Shown here: one piece after another, positions 27,495 to 37,945 of the stretch
Layout of the letters: each line of letters opens with the position of its first letter
Position numbering within the stretch: the first letter of the stretch is position 1
Origin: Candidatus Aenigmatarchaeota archaeon
GTDB lineage: Archaea > Aenigmatarchaeota > Aenigmatarchaeia > CG10238-14 > SCSR01
Assembly: GCA_018304615.1 (NCBI GenBank)
Contig: JAGVVV010000012.1
Coordinates: forward strand, 1-39,437
Reading direction: 5' to 3'
DNA: 39,437 bases
The notes under the pieces: model-generated
Told to the model about the DNA's origin: nothing
The model's input: only the letters and a program-made list of their open reading frames with translations
Databases searched by the model: none
Made by a program: the position numbers and the translations under genes

Positions 27495-29249
27495 TTGACA
27501 AGCACAGAAATTAAAATATTTCTAATTTTTTTCATTATTTATGCCATTTTCATTCATTGGAACGGCTGGGATGAGAACAGTAGATATTTCTTGACAAGAG
27601 CAATTGTTGATGAACACAGATTTGAAATTGATACATTTGCTAATCAAACCTCGGATCGAACTGTTGTTGATGGACATTACTATTCCGATAAGGATCCTGG
27701 AATATCGATGGTAGCATCAATACCTTACGGAATTTTCAAATTTTTCTTTCATGATGATAGCAGAAAAGAAAATCAAGTATTTATCACGAATACGATAGGT
27801 AAAGTATCGATATATGATATACTAAATCCTGGTTATTTTACCTTATATTCCATGGCAATTGTTATTATTTTCACCTCTGTACTATTCTCATCCCTAACAG
27901 TTGTCTTGCTATATAAAATGACAAACTTTTTCACAAATAAGAAAAAAATTAAGTTACTATTTGCTGCAACAGCCGGATTGGCGACTACTATCTTCCCATA
28001 CGCATTGGTCTTCACAGACAATGCAATGGCTACATTTTTTGCACTATTTGGATTCTATTTTCTTCTAAAAAAGAAATATGAAAACGTAGAACAAAAGAAA
28101 TATTCTTTTTTTGCAGGACTTTGTTTCGGCATAGGTGCCATAACAAGTATTTTTATTGTAATTATTTCTTTTGTAGCATTTATCTATCTCTTCATTTCTT
28201 ATAACAAGAAAAATCGTTATTTGACGGTTTTCATTTTAGGATTTCTATTAATATTTTCGGTCTCTCTAACCTATAATTTCATCATCTTTAAAAATCCCTT
28301 TGTTTTGTATCATTTTTATATCGATACAAATCTCTTTATTTTTTCCCAGCAACATTTTTATGCTCTTTGGAAAGAATTTATTCCGGAACCTTACATCTTT
28401 TGGAGACTACTTTTCGATCCCTATAAGGGTATATTTTTTTACTATCCGATTCTTTTGATTTCAGTTTACGGCTTATATTTGATGCGCAAGACAATGAAAC
28501 CCGAAATATTATTTATAGTTTTAGTCCTTGCATTCAACATTGTCTTAAATTCTACTGTAAGTAGTTCGTGGTGGGGTGGAGGATTCTTCGGTCCTCGTCA
28601 TTTGACATATTTTGTCCCGTTCTTTTTGCTTCCGCTTATTTTCGTTTTAGACCAAAAAAGTAAAAGCAAGTGGATAAAATCTATATTCGTATTGACACTT
28701 GCCTTCTCGATTCTGGTAAACTTCGCTGGATTGAGGAAGCCAGCCCAGGAAATAGTAGGTGATGATAAGTTGCGTGTAGCAAACCAATACGAATCAAAAA
28801 TTAATTCGTTCGAAATTTTACTAAATCCATTATTCGATTATTACTTCCCAGAATTTTTCAACAGCGGCCCGAGGAGTAGAATACTAGAAACTGTCTCTGA
28901 TTGCGATAACTTGGTTGATATAAGGGAGCCAAACCCTATCTATCCGGATAAATGCATTAATCCTATATCTGCGTACGGAGAAATGGTCCTTCCACCAAAC
29001 TCTTCTATAAAATTCTGCGCATGTGCGTTGTATGCTGGAGGAGATGGTGTCGATGTTAACGTTGGAATTGATGGAAAGAATCACACGATTCATATAGATT
29101 CGAACAAGTGCATAAAGGAAATTTGGCAAAGTCCTTTCAACGATGGTAAAAAGCATAAAGTAACAATAGAACCAGTTGTTTATGGGATATGCGATTATGA
29201 AGGAGCAATAATCAGAGAATTTACAGTCATTAACAATACTAATCAATAG
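27495..29249 (+). CDS. GT-C-type multi-TM glycosyltransferase-like membrane protein
   Basis: 584 aa, N-terminal HWNGWDENSRYFLTRAIVDEHRFEIDTFANQTSD...DGHYYSDKDPGISMVA, many TM segments, soluble C-terminal domain; TTG start. Confidence 0.72.
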   Translation: MTSTEIKIFLIFFIIYAIFIHWNGWDENSRYFLTRAIVDEHRFEIDTFANQTSDRTVVDGHYYSDKDPGISMVASIPYGIFKFFFHDDSRKENQVFITNTIGKVSIYDILNPGYFTLYSMAIVIIFTSVLFSSLTVVLLYKMTNFFTNKKKIKLLFAATAGLATTIFPYALVFTDNAMATFFALFGFYFLLKKKYENVEQKKYSFFAGLCFGIGAITSIFIVIISFVAFIYLFISYNKKNRYLTVFILGFLLIFSVSLTYNFIIFKNPFVLYHFYIDTNLFIFSQQHFYALWKEFIPEPYIFWRLLFDPYKGIFFYYPILLISVYGLYLMRKTMKPEILFIVLVLAFNIVLNSTVSSSWWGGGFFGPRHLTYFVPFFLLPLIFVLDQKSKSKWIKSIFVLTLAFSILVNFAGLRKPAQEIVGDDKLRVANQYESKINSFEILLNPLFDYYFPEFFNSGPRSRILETVSDCDNLVDIREPNPIYPDKCINPISAYGEMVLPPNSSIKFCACALYAGGDGVDVNVGIDGKNHTIHIDSNKCIKEIWQSPFNDGKKHKVTIEPVVYGICDYEGAIIREFTVINNTNQ

Positions 29250-29355
29250 ATCGATGGTTCAATATTAACGACGGCGACCGAAAAAAATATATCCGCTAGC
29301 AAATGAAATAACTGTAGAGGAATCCTTTAGAGATTGATGAATTCAAAAAGAGCAA

Positions 29356-30366
29356 TTGATTATCATGCATAAAGCATTGCTTAAGAAAACAATTCGCGCT
29401 GTATTGCGAGAGAAATTGATGAAAAGGAAGACTCCTTTCATTTCTGCTTTCGAAATCCTTTATCGCTGCAATTTGCTCTGCGAGTTTTGCCGAATTCCCC
29501 TGAATAAAAAATATGAAATGACTACAGACGAATTAAAAACGGCGATAAGAGAATTTTCTGAGGCCGGAATGGGCATTGCAATATTCACTGGCGGCGAACC
29601 AACATTACGCGACGACCTAGGTGAACTTATCAACTATACGAAAAGTTTCGGAGTGTTTACTCATCTTGTAACAAACGGAACTTACTTGTCAAAAAGAATA
29701 AATCTCGTCAAAGATGTTGATTCGCTTTCCATTTCAATTGATGGGCCAAAAGAAATTCATGATAAGCTGCGAGGGCCTGGAGTTTTTGACAGAGCAATGG
29801 AAGGCCTGAAGACGGCGAAAGAGCATGGAACATTCGTTCATCTGATGTCAATCATAACTCAGGACAACGTCAAAAATGACGGTGAAGGAATCAAGCAGCT
29901 AATTGACATTTCACGCAAGCATGACGTGATGATAAACTTCCAACCGATTTATTCCGATCAATACAACAAGCTTGACCTGGCAAAAGTTTTTCCGCAACGT
30001 GATGAACTGATTCATGCAATTGAAATGATTGAACAATACAAGAAAGAGACTGGAAACGTGATGGCTTCATTTGCCTACCTGCGCGCGCTGAAAAATATTG
30101 ATAAAATAAAATGGAGTTGCAAGGCCGGACAGTTGTATTCATTCGTATTTCCAGACGGTAAGGTTGCACCGTGCTATTTCAAGGAAAACAGCACTATGAA
30201 CGGTCTAGAACACGGCTTCATAAATGCTTTCAACAAATTGCCATCGATAAATGAAAACGGCGGTTGCTGCAAGCGGCTTTGTCACGGATATCGCGAATAC
30301 AATCTTGTTTTCGATATGAACTTCCAAAGCCTAGCGAACGCACTTAAAAATCTCGTTATGCACTGA
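29356..30366 (+). CDS. radical SAM protein with C-terminal SPASM-like Cys region
   Basis: ILYRCNLLCEFCRIP (CxxxCxxC), FTGGEPTLRDDLGELINY, SISIDGPKEIHDKLRG, WSCKAGQLYSFVFPDGKVAPC, CCKRLCHGY; ATG at 29365 is a likely alternative start. Confidence 0.9.
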   Translation: MIIMHKALLKKTIRAVLREKLMKRKTPFISAFEILYRCNLLCEFCRIPLNKKYEMTTDELKTAIREFSEAGMGIAIFTGGEPTLRDDLGELINYTKSFGVFTHLVTNGTYLSKRINLVKDVDSLSISIDGPKEIHDKLRGPGVFDRAMEGLKTAKEHGTFVHLMSIITQDNVKNDGEGIKQLIDISRKHDVMINFQPIYSDQYNKLDLAKVFPQRDELIHAIEMIEQYKKETGNVMASFAYLRALKNIDKIKWSCKAGQLYSFVFPDGKVAPCYFKENSTMNGLEHGFINAFNKLPSINENGGCCKRLCHGYREYNLVFDMNFQSLANALKNLVMH

Positions 30367-30405
30367 ATTTCAAATATTTACACTTGAATAATTCATCTTA
30401 ATAAT

Positions 30406-32544
30406 ATGCCAAAATTGGAACCAAAAGTTCTGGCAATTTTCGCCATACTTCTGCTGAGCTACTACTACATTTTCGCAATAACGCCATTGTTTAATATTCA
30501 GCTTCTTCTTTTGACAGTGGGTGTGACATTTTTATATTTCCATTTTGTCAAACCGGAAGCAAAACAAAGAATAATGAATTTTTTGGAAAGCAGGTCCAAT
30601 TTACTTTTTATTTTCCTATTGCTACTGTCACTAGCAATACTTTACAATGGAGGATTGTTTAAGGAAGGAATTGTCGTTTTCCAGGATTATTCCTTCCATT
30701 ATTTTCGAACATATCTTTTGACGCACGTGTTGCTACCGAAATTTGGAAGTGTAGTGGGGTGGACACAATATTTCCAAGCAGGAATGCCAGAATTTTACGA
30801 CTATCCTCCTTTGAGTTATTTAATAACATCAGGATTTTACTACTTACTATCAGGAAAGGTGCTGCTTGAAACTTTATTCAGAATAACTATTGCAATTGCC
30901 TTTTTGCTACCGACAATCGGAATTTACAAATTAACTAAAACACTTACACAAAAGAAAGTGATTGCGCTATTTGCAGCATTTTTATGGCTAGGATTTCCCC
31001 ACAATCAATTTGTCTACGGCAATTACACAACTTACTTCGCGCTGGGCTGGGTTTTTCTAGGACTGTGCTTCTTTTTTGATTACCTAAAAGAAAAAAAGTT
31101 GCATCACCTACTTTTATCGACAACACTTTTTGCGTTCACGCTTCTTTCCAATCCAATGATACTCGTCCCAACATTTTTCGTTATTATTTTCAGCCTGCGA
31201 AAATTAGCATTAAGGGACTTTCTAGTCCTATCAATCGGAATTTTCCTAATTTCGTTTATATGGTTCGTACAAATTTATGAAGGATACGAATATCTGTCAC
31301 AGATTCACACCCAAACATTACTTGCATTTCCGGAATGGTTCAACATCTACAATCAGTTCTTTGTCCGCTTCTTGTATCTTACCCCCGCAGTTTTCTTTTT
31401 AATATTTATTGGAATGTTCTTCAAAACAGACAAATCAATAGAGCGACTCCTCCATTCGCTAATACTCATAATCATTTTCCTCATAGCAGTCGAACAACTT
31501 CAGCCGCATATTAACTTCCTTTCAACACTTCAGCCAGAAAAAACCGTTTTGTTTTTGCGTGGGATAATGATAATTGTTACAGTTTTCTTTGCATATACGA
31601 TCGTAAGCTCGAAAGAAATGTCAAAAAATAGGTTAATAGAAAATGCTCTCAGCAGTTTGATAGTCACGGCAATAATACTTTCTTCGCTTGTTTACCTTCC
31701 TTATTTGCTTACCTCATGGAGCAACGTTTATGATTCGGATTTCGTCAAAATTGTCGGCTATTATAAATCATTCGGCGGCAAAGAGGTCTTTTCATACGCC
31801 CCACTCGGGTCTTTGATTGAAACGTTTGACTTCATAAAAAGAACTGCAACCGTTGAATCAAGAATTTTATTTGAAAACTCCAAGGAAGGCAATCTCGGAT
31901 ACGCAACTCTTTCACTAGGTCCTCTATTGACAGGCAAGAATTTCATTGGAGGACAATTTTTCCAGATTGAGCTAAATGACCAGAACGCTAACGCGATATC
32001 CGGGAAAATTTTGGGGAAAAGTATAACAAATTATACAGCTGAGGAATTCGAAAGTAAGTTGAACGCATTTAATATAGGCTATATTGCCGCATGGAGCAAC
32101 GATTTTGTCAGCTTTCTGAAATCTCATCCAGAAACACTCCAACTGCGTTTCACAAGCAGTGATAATTTCCTTTATGTATTCGAGTACGCAAAAAGCGAAA
32201 AAAAATATGCAGCAAGCAACAACAAATTAATGGTGATAAATACAATCGTCATTGACGACAATTTAATGGAATTTGAAATTAAAAATGCAAGAATCGGCGA
32301 CAAAATTTTGCTTAAAGAAACATACAATACCCATTGGAAAGTATTTGTTGACGAAGAAAGTGTTAAACCAGATAAAGAAGAGCTGCATTTGATGTCAATA
32401 AAATCGCCGAGAAATGGAGATTATACGTTAAAAATTGTTTACGAAAAAACCCCTCAAGAAATAATTGCTCCTATTGTGACACTACTTTCGTTAATTACGA
32501 TTTTGGTAATGGCAGCTTATTATAAGTGGAAATTGAAAAAGTGA
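30406..32544 (+). CDS. large multi-TM membrane protein (GT-C / PTPS-related membrane family-like)
   Basis: 712 aa; FQDYSFHYFRTYLLTHVLLPKFGSVVGWTQYFQAGMPEFYDYPPLSYLITSGFYYLL; C-terminal extracytoplasmic domain ending in a TM. Confidence 0.7.
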   Translation: MPKLEPKVLAIFAILLLSYYYIFAITPLFNIQLLLLTVGVTFLYFHFVKPEAKQRIMNFLESRSNLLFIFLLLLSLAILYNGGLFKEGIVVFQDYSFHYFRTYLLTHVLLPKFGSVVGWTQYFQAGMPEFYDYPPLSYLITSGFYYLLSGKVLLETLFRITIAIAFLLPTIGIYKLTKTLTQKKVIALFAAFLWLGFPHNQFVYGNYTTYFALGWVFLGLCFFFDYLKEKKLHHLLLSTTLFAFTLLSNPMILVPTFFVIIFSLRKLALRDFLVLSIGIFLISFIWFVQIYEGYEYLSQIHTQTLLAFPEWFNIYNQFFVRFLYLTPAVFFLIFIGMFFKTDKSIERLLHSLILIIIFLIAVEQLQPHINFLSTLQPEKTVLFLRGIMIIVTVFFAYTIVSSKEMSKNRLIENALSSLIVTAIILSSLVYLPYLLTSWSNVYDSDFVKIVGYYKSFGGKEVFSYAPLGSLIETFDFIKRTATVESRILFENSKEGNLGYATLSLGPLLTGKNFIGGQFFQIELNDQNANAISGKILGKSITNYTAEEFESKLNAFNIGYIAAWSNDFVSFLKSHPETLQLRFTSSDNFLYVFEYAKSEKKYAASNNKLMVINTIVIDDNLMEFEIKNARIGDKILLKETYNTHWKVFVDEESVKPDKEELHLMSIKSPRNGDYTLKIVYEKTPQEIIAPIVTLLSLITILVMAAYYKWKLKK

Positions 32545-32548
32545 TTGC

Positions 32549-33688
32549 ATGAAAATAACAATTGTCACGCATTCAATTTATCCTGATTCAATAGGCGGAA
32601 GAGAAAAATATGTTTATTATCTTGCTGACGTCCTAGGTAAGCGTGGCCATGAAGTCAAAGTCTTCACTTGCTCAAAAGGTTTTGCAAGCAGAGTGAAGAA
32701 ATATAAAAATTTTGCAGTTTATTATTTTCCGAGTTTAGACATACCGCTGAAGGAGGCTGTTTACAGAATTCCTGTTTTGATGTTGGACAAGTTGCTGAAA
32801 GATGATGCTGATATTTTTCACGTGTACGACCTTCATCATTTCACAAGTTTCGTCACAGCATTGGCCGCGCATGTGAAGAAAAAGCCTCTCATAATAACCG
32901 AGTGTGGTTATCCACCGCTCGAAGGCCTGATGCACTATCTAATCAAGATTTACGACAAAACACTTCTGAAATATATAGAAAGAAGATCGAACAAATTTAT
33001 TGCAGTTTCAGATTTCATTTCAAATGAGCTTAATGAAAGATACAATGTACCGCGAGGAAAAATTACAAGAATATACAACGCAATCGACACCGGCAACTTT
33101 CGTATAAGAAATCAGCAATTCAAAAAGCGTTACAATCTGAGCAACAAGCGGATAATTCTCGGTGTTGGGAGGTTAACTAAAGAAAAGGGATTCCAGCATC
33201 TCATTAAGGCTTTCAAAAAAATTAGTACAAAGTTTCCCGATACAACACTCGTTATTATTGGACCGAATAAGAGCTACAAACACCTGCTTGACAAATTGAT
33301 AAAGGATTTAGGACTTGGAAAAAAAGTGATTCTCACAGGAGCGATTGATGAAGAATTGGTAAAGGACGCAATCAGAAGCTGCGAAATGTTGGTCATACCG
33401 TCCGAATACGAACCACTTCCGCTCGTTGCTTTCGAGGCGCTGTCATACGGGAAACCTGTCATAGCGACATCCGTCGGAGGCATGCCGGAAATCTTCAATC
33501 ACAAAATCAATGGGTTGATGGCAAAACCTAGAAGCCCAGACGATCTTGCTGAAAAGATCAAGATTCTATTGACAAACAAGAAGCTAAAAGCAAAAATCAC
33601 CGCTAATTCGGAGAAAACTCTTAAAAAGTTCGATTGGCGCAAGACTGTCAGCAAGATAGAGGAGATTTATGAAAATTTTGCCGAATAA
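32549..33688 (+). CDS. glycosyltransferase family 4 (GT-B)
   Basis: ITIVTHSIYPDSIGGREKYVYYLADVLGKRGHEVKVFT, ILGVGRLTKEKGFQHLIKAF, PSEYEPLPLVAFEALSYGKPVIATSVGGMPEIF. Confidence 0.93.
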   Translation: MKITIVTHSIYPDSIGGREKYVYYLADVLGKRGHEVKVFTCSKGFASRVKKYKNFAVYYFPSLDIPLKEAVYRIPVLMLDKLLKDDADIFHVYDLHHFTSFVTALAAHVKKKPLIITECGYPPLEGLMHYLIKIYDKTLLKYIERRSNKFIAVSDFISNELNERYNVPRGKITRIYNAIDTGNFRIRNQQFKKRYNLSNKRIILGVGRLTKEKGFQHLIKAFKKISTKFPDTTLVIIGPNKSYKHLLDKLIKDLGLGKKVILTGAIDEELVKDAIRSCEMLVIPSEYEPLPLVAFEALSYGKPVIATSVGGMPEIFNHKINGLMAKPRSPDDLAEKIKILLTNKKLKAKITANSEKTLKKFDWRKTVSKIEEIYENFAE

Positions 33689-34936
33689 ATTAAAATTAAA
33701 TAAAAAACAAATTGCAGTCGCACTTTCATTAATTGCAATTCTTTTGCTCAAACTGGCCTCAATACATCCCTCATTTTCCGACGAAAACCTCTACTATGCA
33801 ATGGGGAAAATTGTAAGCGAAGGTCAGCGGCCGTATCTTGATTTCAATTTCGTCCATCCTCCCTTGCAGCTGTATTTCATTGCGACCGTTTTCAAAATCT
33901 TTGGATCTACTCTGACAGCTGCGAAACTTCTGCCTTTGTTGGCAAGCACAATAACAGTTGTTTTGATTTACCTAATTTCGAGAAAAATTTTTGATGAAAA
34001 ATCAGCCTTCTTTTCGTCAATGCTCTTCATTCTCACCCCTGCATTTCTGGCCTTTTCCGACCAAGGATACGGCATCTGGGAGTCGCTGCTGTTCCTCTAT
34101 TTGTCGCTTTACCTCGTGTTGAAACAGAAGTACGAGCTGTCAGCAATTTCTTTTTCCATTGCCATTTTCACACGCTACCTGTCTATTTTGTTCTTCCCCC
34201 TTATGCTTCTAGTTTTGTACCAGCAAAAAATAAAATGGAAGAGATTCGCGCTACTTTCCGCGGCAATTTCAGCAATATTTTTCGTTGCCTTTTATTTAAT
34301 CTATGGTTTCAATTTCATCGACCAGACCGTCTACTTCCAGATTTTCGCCAAGACAAACCTCAGCATCCTGCCAAAGCTTCCCCTTCAATATCTCGGTTTC
34401 GGCTTCCTCATCTCGCTGGCAATAGGAGTTTCGAAAAAGGACAAACTGACAATACTCTTCTCCGCATATCCGCTTTTCATCGACGCATTGATCTTCTCCG
34501 GCTTTACCGTAATCATCTACCATTATTTTCTTATTTCGCTCTCGTTCATCATGCTTGCAGTTGGCGGAGCTTTCACCCTAGCCGGAGATAAACTAGTAAA
34601 GGCTGGAATTATTGGAATCGTTCTCGTTTCCATTTACCACAACTATTCGACTATCGATTATTACCAAAATCCTGTTTATGCGAATCGTTTTTACGAGATT
34701 GCTAACTACGTTGCTGCCAATGCAACTACCTTGACTCTTTCCTCAGCTACTTGATTTACAAGGACGAGCGGTCGGTCGTTGCGAATCTTGAGAGAGAGGA
34801 ACCGAAGTTCATTATCGACATGAACGGATATTACGAAAGCAATGCTATTTTCAGCAGGTACTTGTCAGAGAAATATCAGCGAACTATGGAATTTCCTGGA
34901 ACTCCTACATACATACTTTATGAGCGAAAAGGCTGA
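33669..34936 (+). pseudogene. GT39-like multi-TM glycosyltransferase split by a frameshift near 34740-34755 (ORFs 33669..34754 and 34751..34936); true pseudogene versus sequencing error unresolved
   Basis: SFSDENLYYAMGKIVSEGQRPYLDFNFVHPPLQLYF start typical of GT39; first frame stops at ...LTLSSAT*; next frame reads ...LSYLIYKDERSVVANLEREEPKFIIDMNGYYESNAIFSRYL...PTYILYERKG. Confidence 0.75.
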
Positions 34937-36510
34937 TTCTGAACTCAATTGAACTCAATTTCTATTCAATAGAAGCTTTTTTCAGTCGCTTTTCAAATAT
35001 ATTTTAACAGCTGGTGGGTTTTCAGTGAAAGACGGAATAGAGATTAATGACATAGTCGTGGTTCGATTCTCTCAATTTTTCCACAACAAAAAGGCTCTTT
35101 CTTCAGTTTTCATCTATTCTTTCGTGCTTATTTTCTTCACAATTTACGTGCTTTATTTTTCGCGCTTCGTTCAGTATTCTTTCGCCGCAACTCCGATATT
35201 CACTCAGAACCAATCGACTCCAACATCTCCGAATACATTTTCCAATTGGGCAAATATTTCCTTCTCAGTAAATATTACTGCAAACGGTGCAGGAGCTGCC
35301 GGTCCAATAGATGCGAATGGTGTTATCTTTCAAATCGGAAGAAACATAAGCTTCACATATCAAAACATAACGAAATGTGCAACTCCTGCAGAAATTGCAT
35401 GCACTTGGAACACCAGTCCGACTGTCTGGATTATCAACTTCACTCCTCAGACCTTCGACCAGGCAGGCGTCAGCAACTTCACATGGTTTTCTAACGACAG
35501 CAACAATTTTGGAAACAAAACGCAAACTGTTAGGTATACTTTGAATAAAGCAAATCCTTCTTCAGCGATGGTGATCCAATCAAACGTCACTTCGCCAATT
35601 GCATACATAACAGCAAGCGATGTGGGAGGGACTGAGAGCAACACCTCCGACAACGATCTGACTTACACCCTTTATCGCGGCAACTCGACCTTCAGCGACG
35701 GGACGTCTCCGTGGAACGACACAGCACGGCTTGGAGGAGGAACTTATGCATACAACTTCTCGACAACAGGAGGGACGAACTACACGGCTGGCAGCGCAAG
35801 CAACTTCACGCTAGTTGTCGATAAGAAATCACCGACTCTTACATTTACTCTCGACAGCTCTGCAAGCTCGCCTCAGCAAAAAACCTATTCCGGATTTTCA
35901 CAAACTTCTTCTCTGGCAACGACGTGCGGCTTTCCAGGAAATGAAGGAACATATCCGACATGCACGCTTTATCGCAGCGATGTTTCTCTCGGGACAGGCA
36001 ACGCTTCTGCGACAACTGCGGAAGGAAACTCGACAATATTTTACAATTATACTTCAGCGGCGGCTGCGAACTGGACGGCATCTTCTCTCAACAGAACTCT
36101 GCTAGTGCTGAAGGGGGGACCGAGGCTCAACCTTTCTATTAACGTCAGCTCGCCGATAACTTATCCGAGCGGTGCGAATGCGAAAGGCGGCAACTGCACG
36201 ATGATCGGCGCGACAGACGCGTCATGCACTCTGTACGTCGGCAACACTTCCATAACGAACTCTTCGACTCCGTCCGTAACCCTTGCCTGGACATCTTACA
36301 ACATTCTGCCTGGTGCGGGTACGATTGCCTTCAACTTCTCGGTCGCCACAAGCGCAAACTGGACTGCTGCGTCGGCAAGCAACGTCACTCTTGTGACAGA
36401 CAAAGGCTCTCAAGGTGTTTCTGTCTCATTTTCTCCCAGTGCGACAGTGACTTATCCCACTTCAACAACGACTTCATGCTCACGCACTTCCGGCGATTCT
36501 TCATCGACAA

Positions 36511-36577
36511 TAACCCTTTTCAGAAACGGGACGAACGTAGCGAGTGGAACTTCATCGCCGCAGTCAGAAATAATTAC
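36511..36577 (+). repeat. exact 67-nt direct repeat, copy 1
   Basis: taacccttttcagaaacgggacgaacgtagcgagtggaacttcatcgccgcagtcagaaataattac; identical to 36960..37026. Confidence 0.95.
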
Positions 36578-36959
36578 ACTGGGAGTTGGAACTTACAACT
36601 ATAGCTGCGTGATTTCGTCAACAGCCAACTACAGCGAAGCAACGACGGTTAATAACATTCTCACAGTTTCGTCAGACACTCCAATTCTTACAGTGACTTT
36701 TGATCCGAGCGCTTTCGAGGCCTACGGCACTTCAACCACGGCTCAAGGAAATGGATGTGTGTCTGAATTAACATGCAAACTGCATAGAAACGATACTGTG
36801 GTTGCGACCTCGCCAACAACGTCAGAAACAATTACATTAGGAGTCGGTAATTATTCTTACGTATACAACACATCAGGAAATGCCAATTATTCATCTGCAA
36901 CTTCTGCTTCAACAATTCTTTCGCTTGCTCTCGAGTAGCCGGCGATCCAGGGTCAACGT

Positions 36960-37026
36960 TAACCCTTTTCAGAAACGGGACGAACGTAGCGAGTGGAACT
37001 TCATCGCCGCAGTCAGAAATAATTAC
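36960..37026 (+). repeat. exact 67-nt direct repeat, copy 2
   Basis: Identical to 36511..36577; lies just after the frame interruption of the repeat protein. Confidence 0.95.
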
Positions 37027-37090
37027 TCTCGGCGGCGGTAACTACAATTATACGTGCACAATCAGCGCAACTCAAAACTACACTGCCAGA

Positions 37091-37114
37091 TCGTCAGTTG
37101 AAAATATTTTGACT
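37091..37114 (+). repeat. exact 24-nt direct repeat, copy 1 (copy 2 at 37922..37945)
   Basis: tcgtcagttgaaaatattttgact, encodes the SSVENILT segment of the protein repeat. Confidence 0.9.
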
Positions 37115-37921
37115 ATAACGAAAGGAATTCAGTCTCTGTCTGTTTCGTTTGCTCCGGGTGCAACAACGACTTATCCGATTCAAACCACGACGAGCTGCAG
37201 CAGAATTTCCGGTGATTCGTCCGCCACACTGACGCTGATCAGAAATGGAATAAACGTTGCCAGCGGCACGTCTTCGCCTCAGTCTGAAAACATCCGCCTC
37301 GGGGCAGCCACGTACAACTATTCATGCACAATCAGCACCACTGCCAACTATTCAGCAAATTCGACAATTGACAACAATTTGCTTGTCAGCCAGAACACTT
37401 CCACTGCCAACTTCATGAACCTGACTTTGAACAGCAGCGAGACGAATAGAAGTTACACTTATCCTGCCGCGTCGAACGCGACGGGCTGGTTCGACTCCAC
37501 GGCATACGTCGCTTCGCCGATCACTTTCACGCTTTATAGAAACTCAACAACAGTCGGCTCTACAAATCCAATAAAGCAGGAAACCAGTCTTGCAGTCGGA
37601 GCTTACAATTACACATACCACACAGCCGAAAACACAAACTATTCCACGGCGAGAAAGAATTATTTCCTGACAATCAGTCCAGCCTCTTCATCTGTCACGG
37701 TCAGCTTCTCTCCGTCTTCGACTGTCTATTATCCAACTGCAACAACCGCCTCGTGCTCGCGCATAAGCGGCGACTCGTCGTCGACGCTGACTCTCTACAG
37801 AAACTCCACGCAGGTTGCAACAGGATCATCCTCACCCACTTCAGAAGCCGCAATCACTCTCGGTGCTGCAAACTACAATTATACATGCACTCAAAGCTCC
37901 ACAGAAAACTACTCAAGCAGT

Positions 37922-37945
37922 TCGTCAGTTGAAAATATTTTGACT
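37922..37945 (+). repeat. exact 24-nt direct repeat, copy 2
   Basis: tcgtcagttgaaaatattttgact. Confidence 0.9.

Noticed and set aside
29250-29364. Possible C/D box sRNA (gattgatga) before the radical SAM gene
   Set aside because: A C-box-like string only; no convincing D box or C'/D' pair at suitable spacing.
10358-34936. Mobile element explanation for the composite locus
   Set aside because: No transposase, integrase or terminal inverted repeats recognised; the tRNA genes lie outside with no visible attachment-site duplication.
34941-34960. Tandem gaactcaatt x2 upstream of the repeat-protein gene
   Set aside because: Only two 10-nt copies; too short to claim function.
34235-36604. ORFs 34235..34591, 35246..35494, 35815..36105, 36224..36604 and their antisense counterparts
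   Set aside because: Alternative-frame shadows of the GT39-like gene and the repeat protein; Cys/Arg-rich translations typical of off-frame reading.
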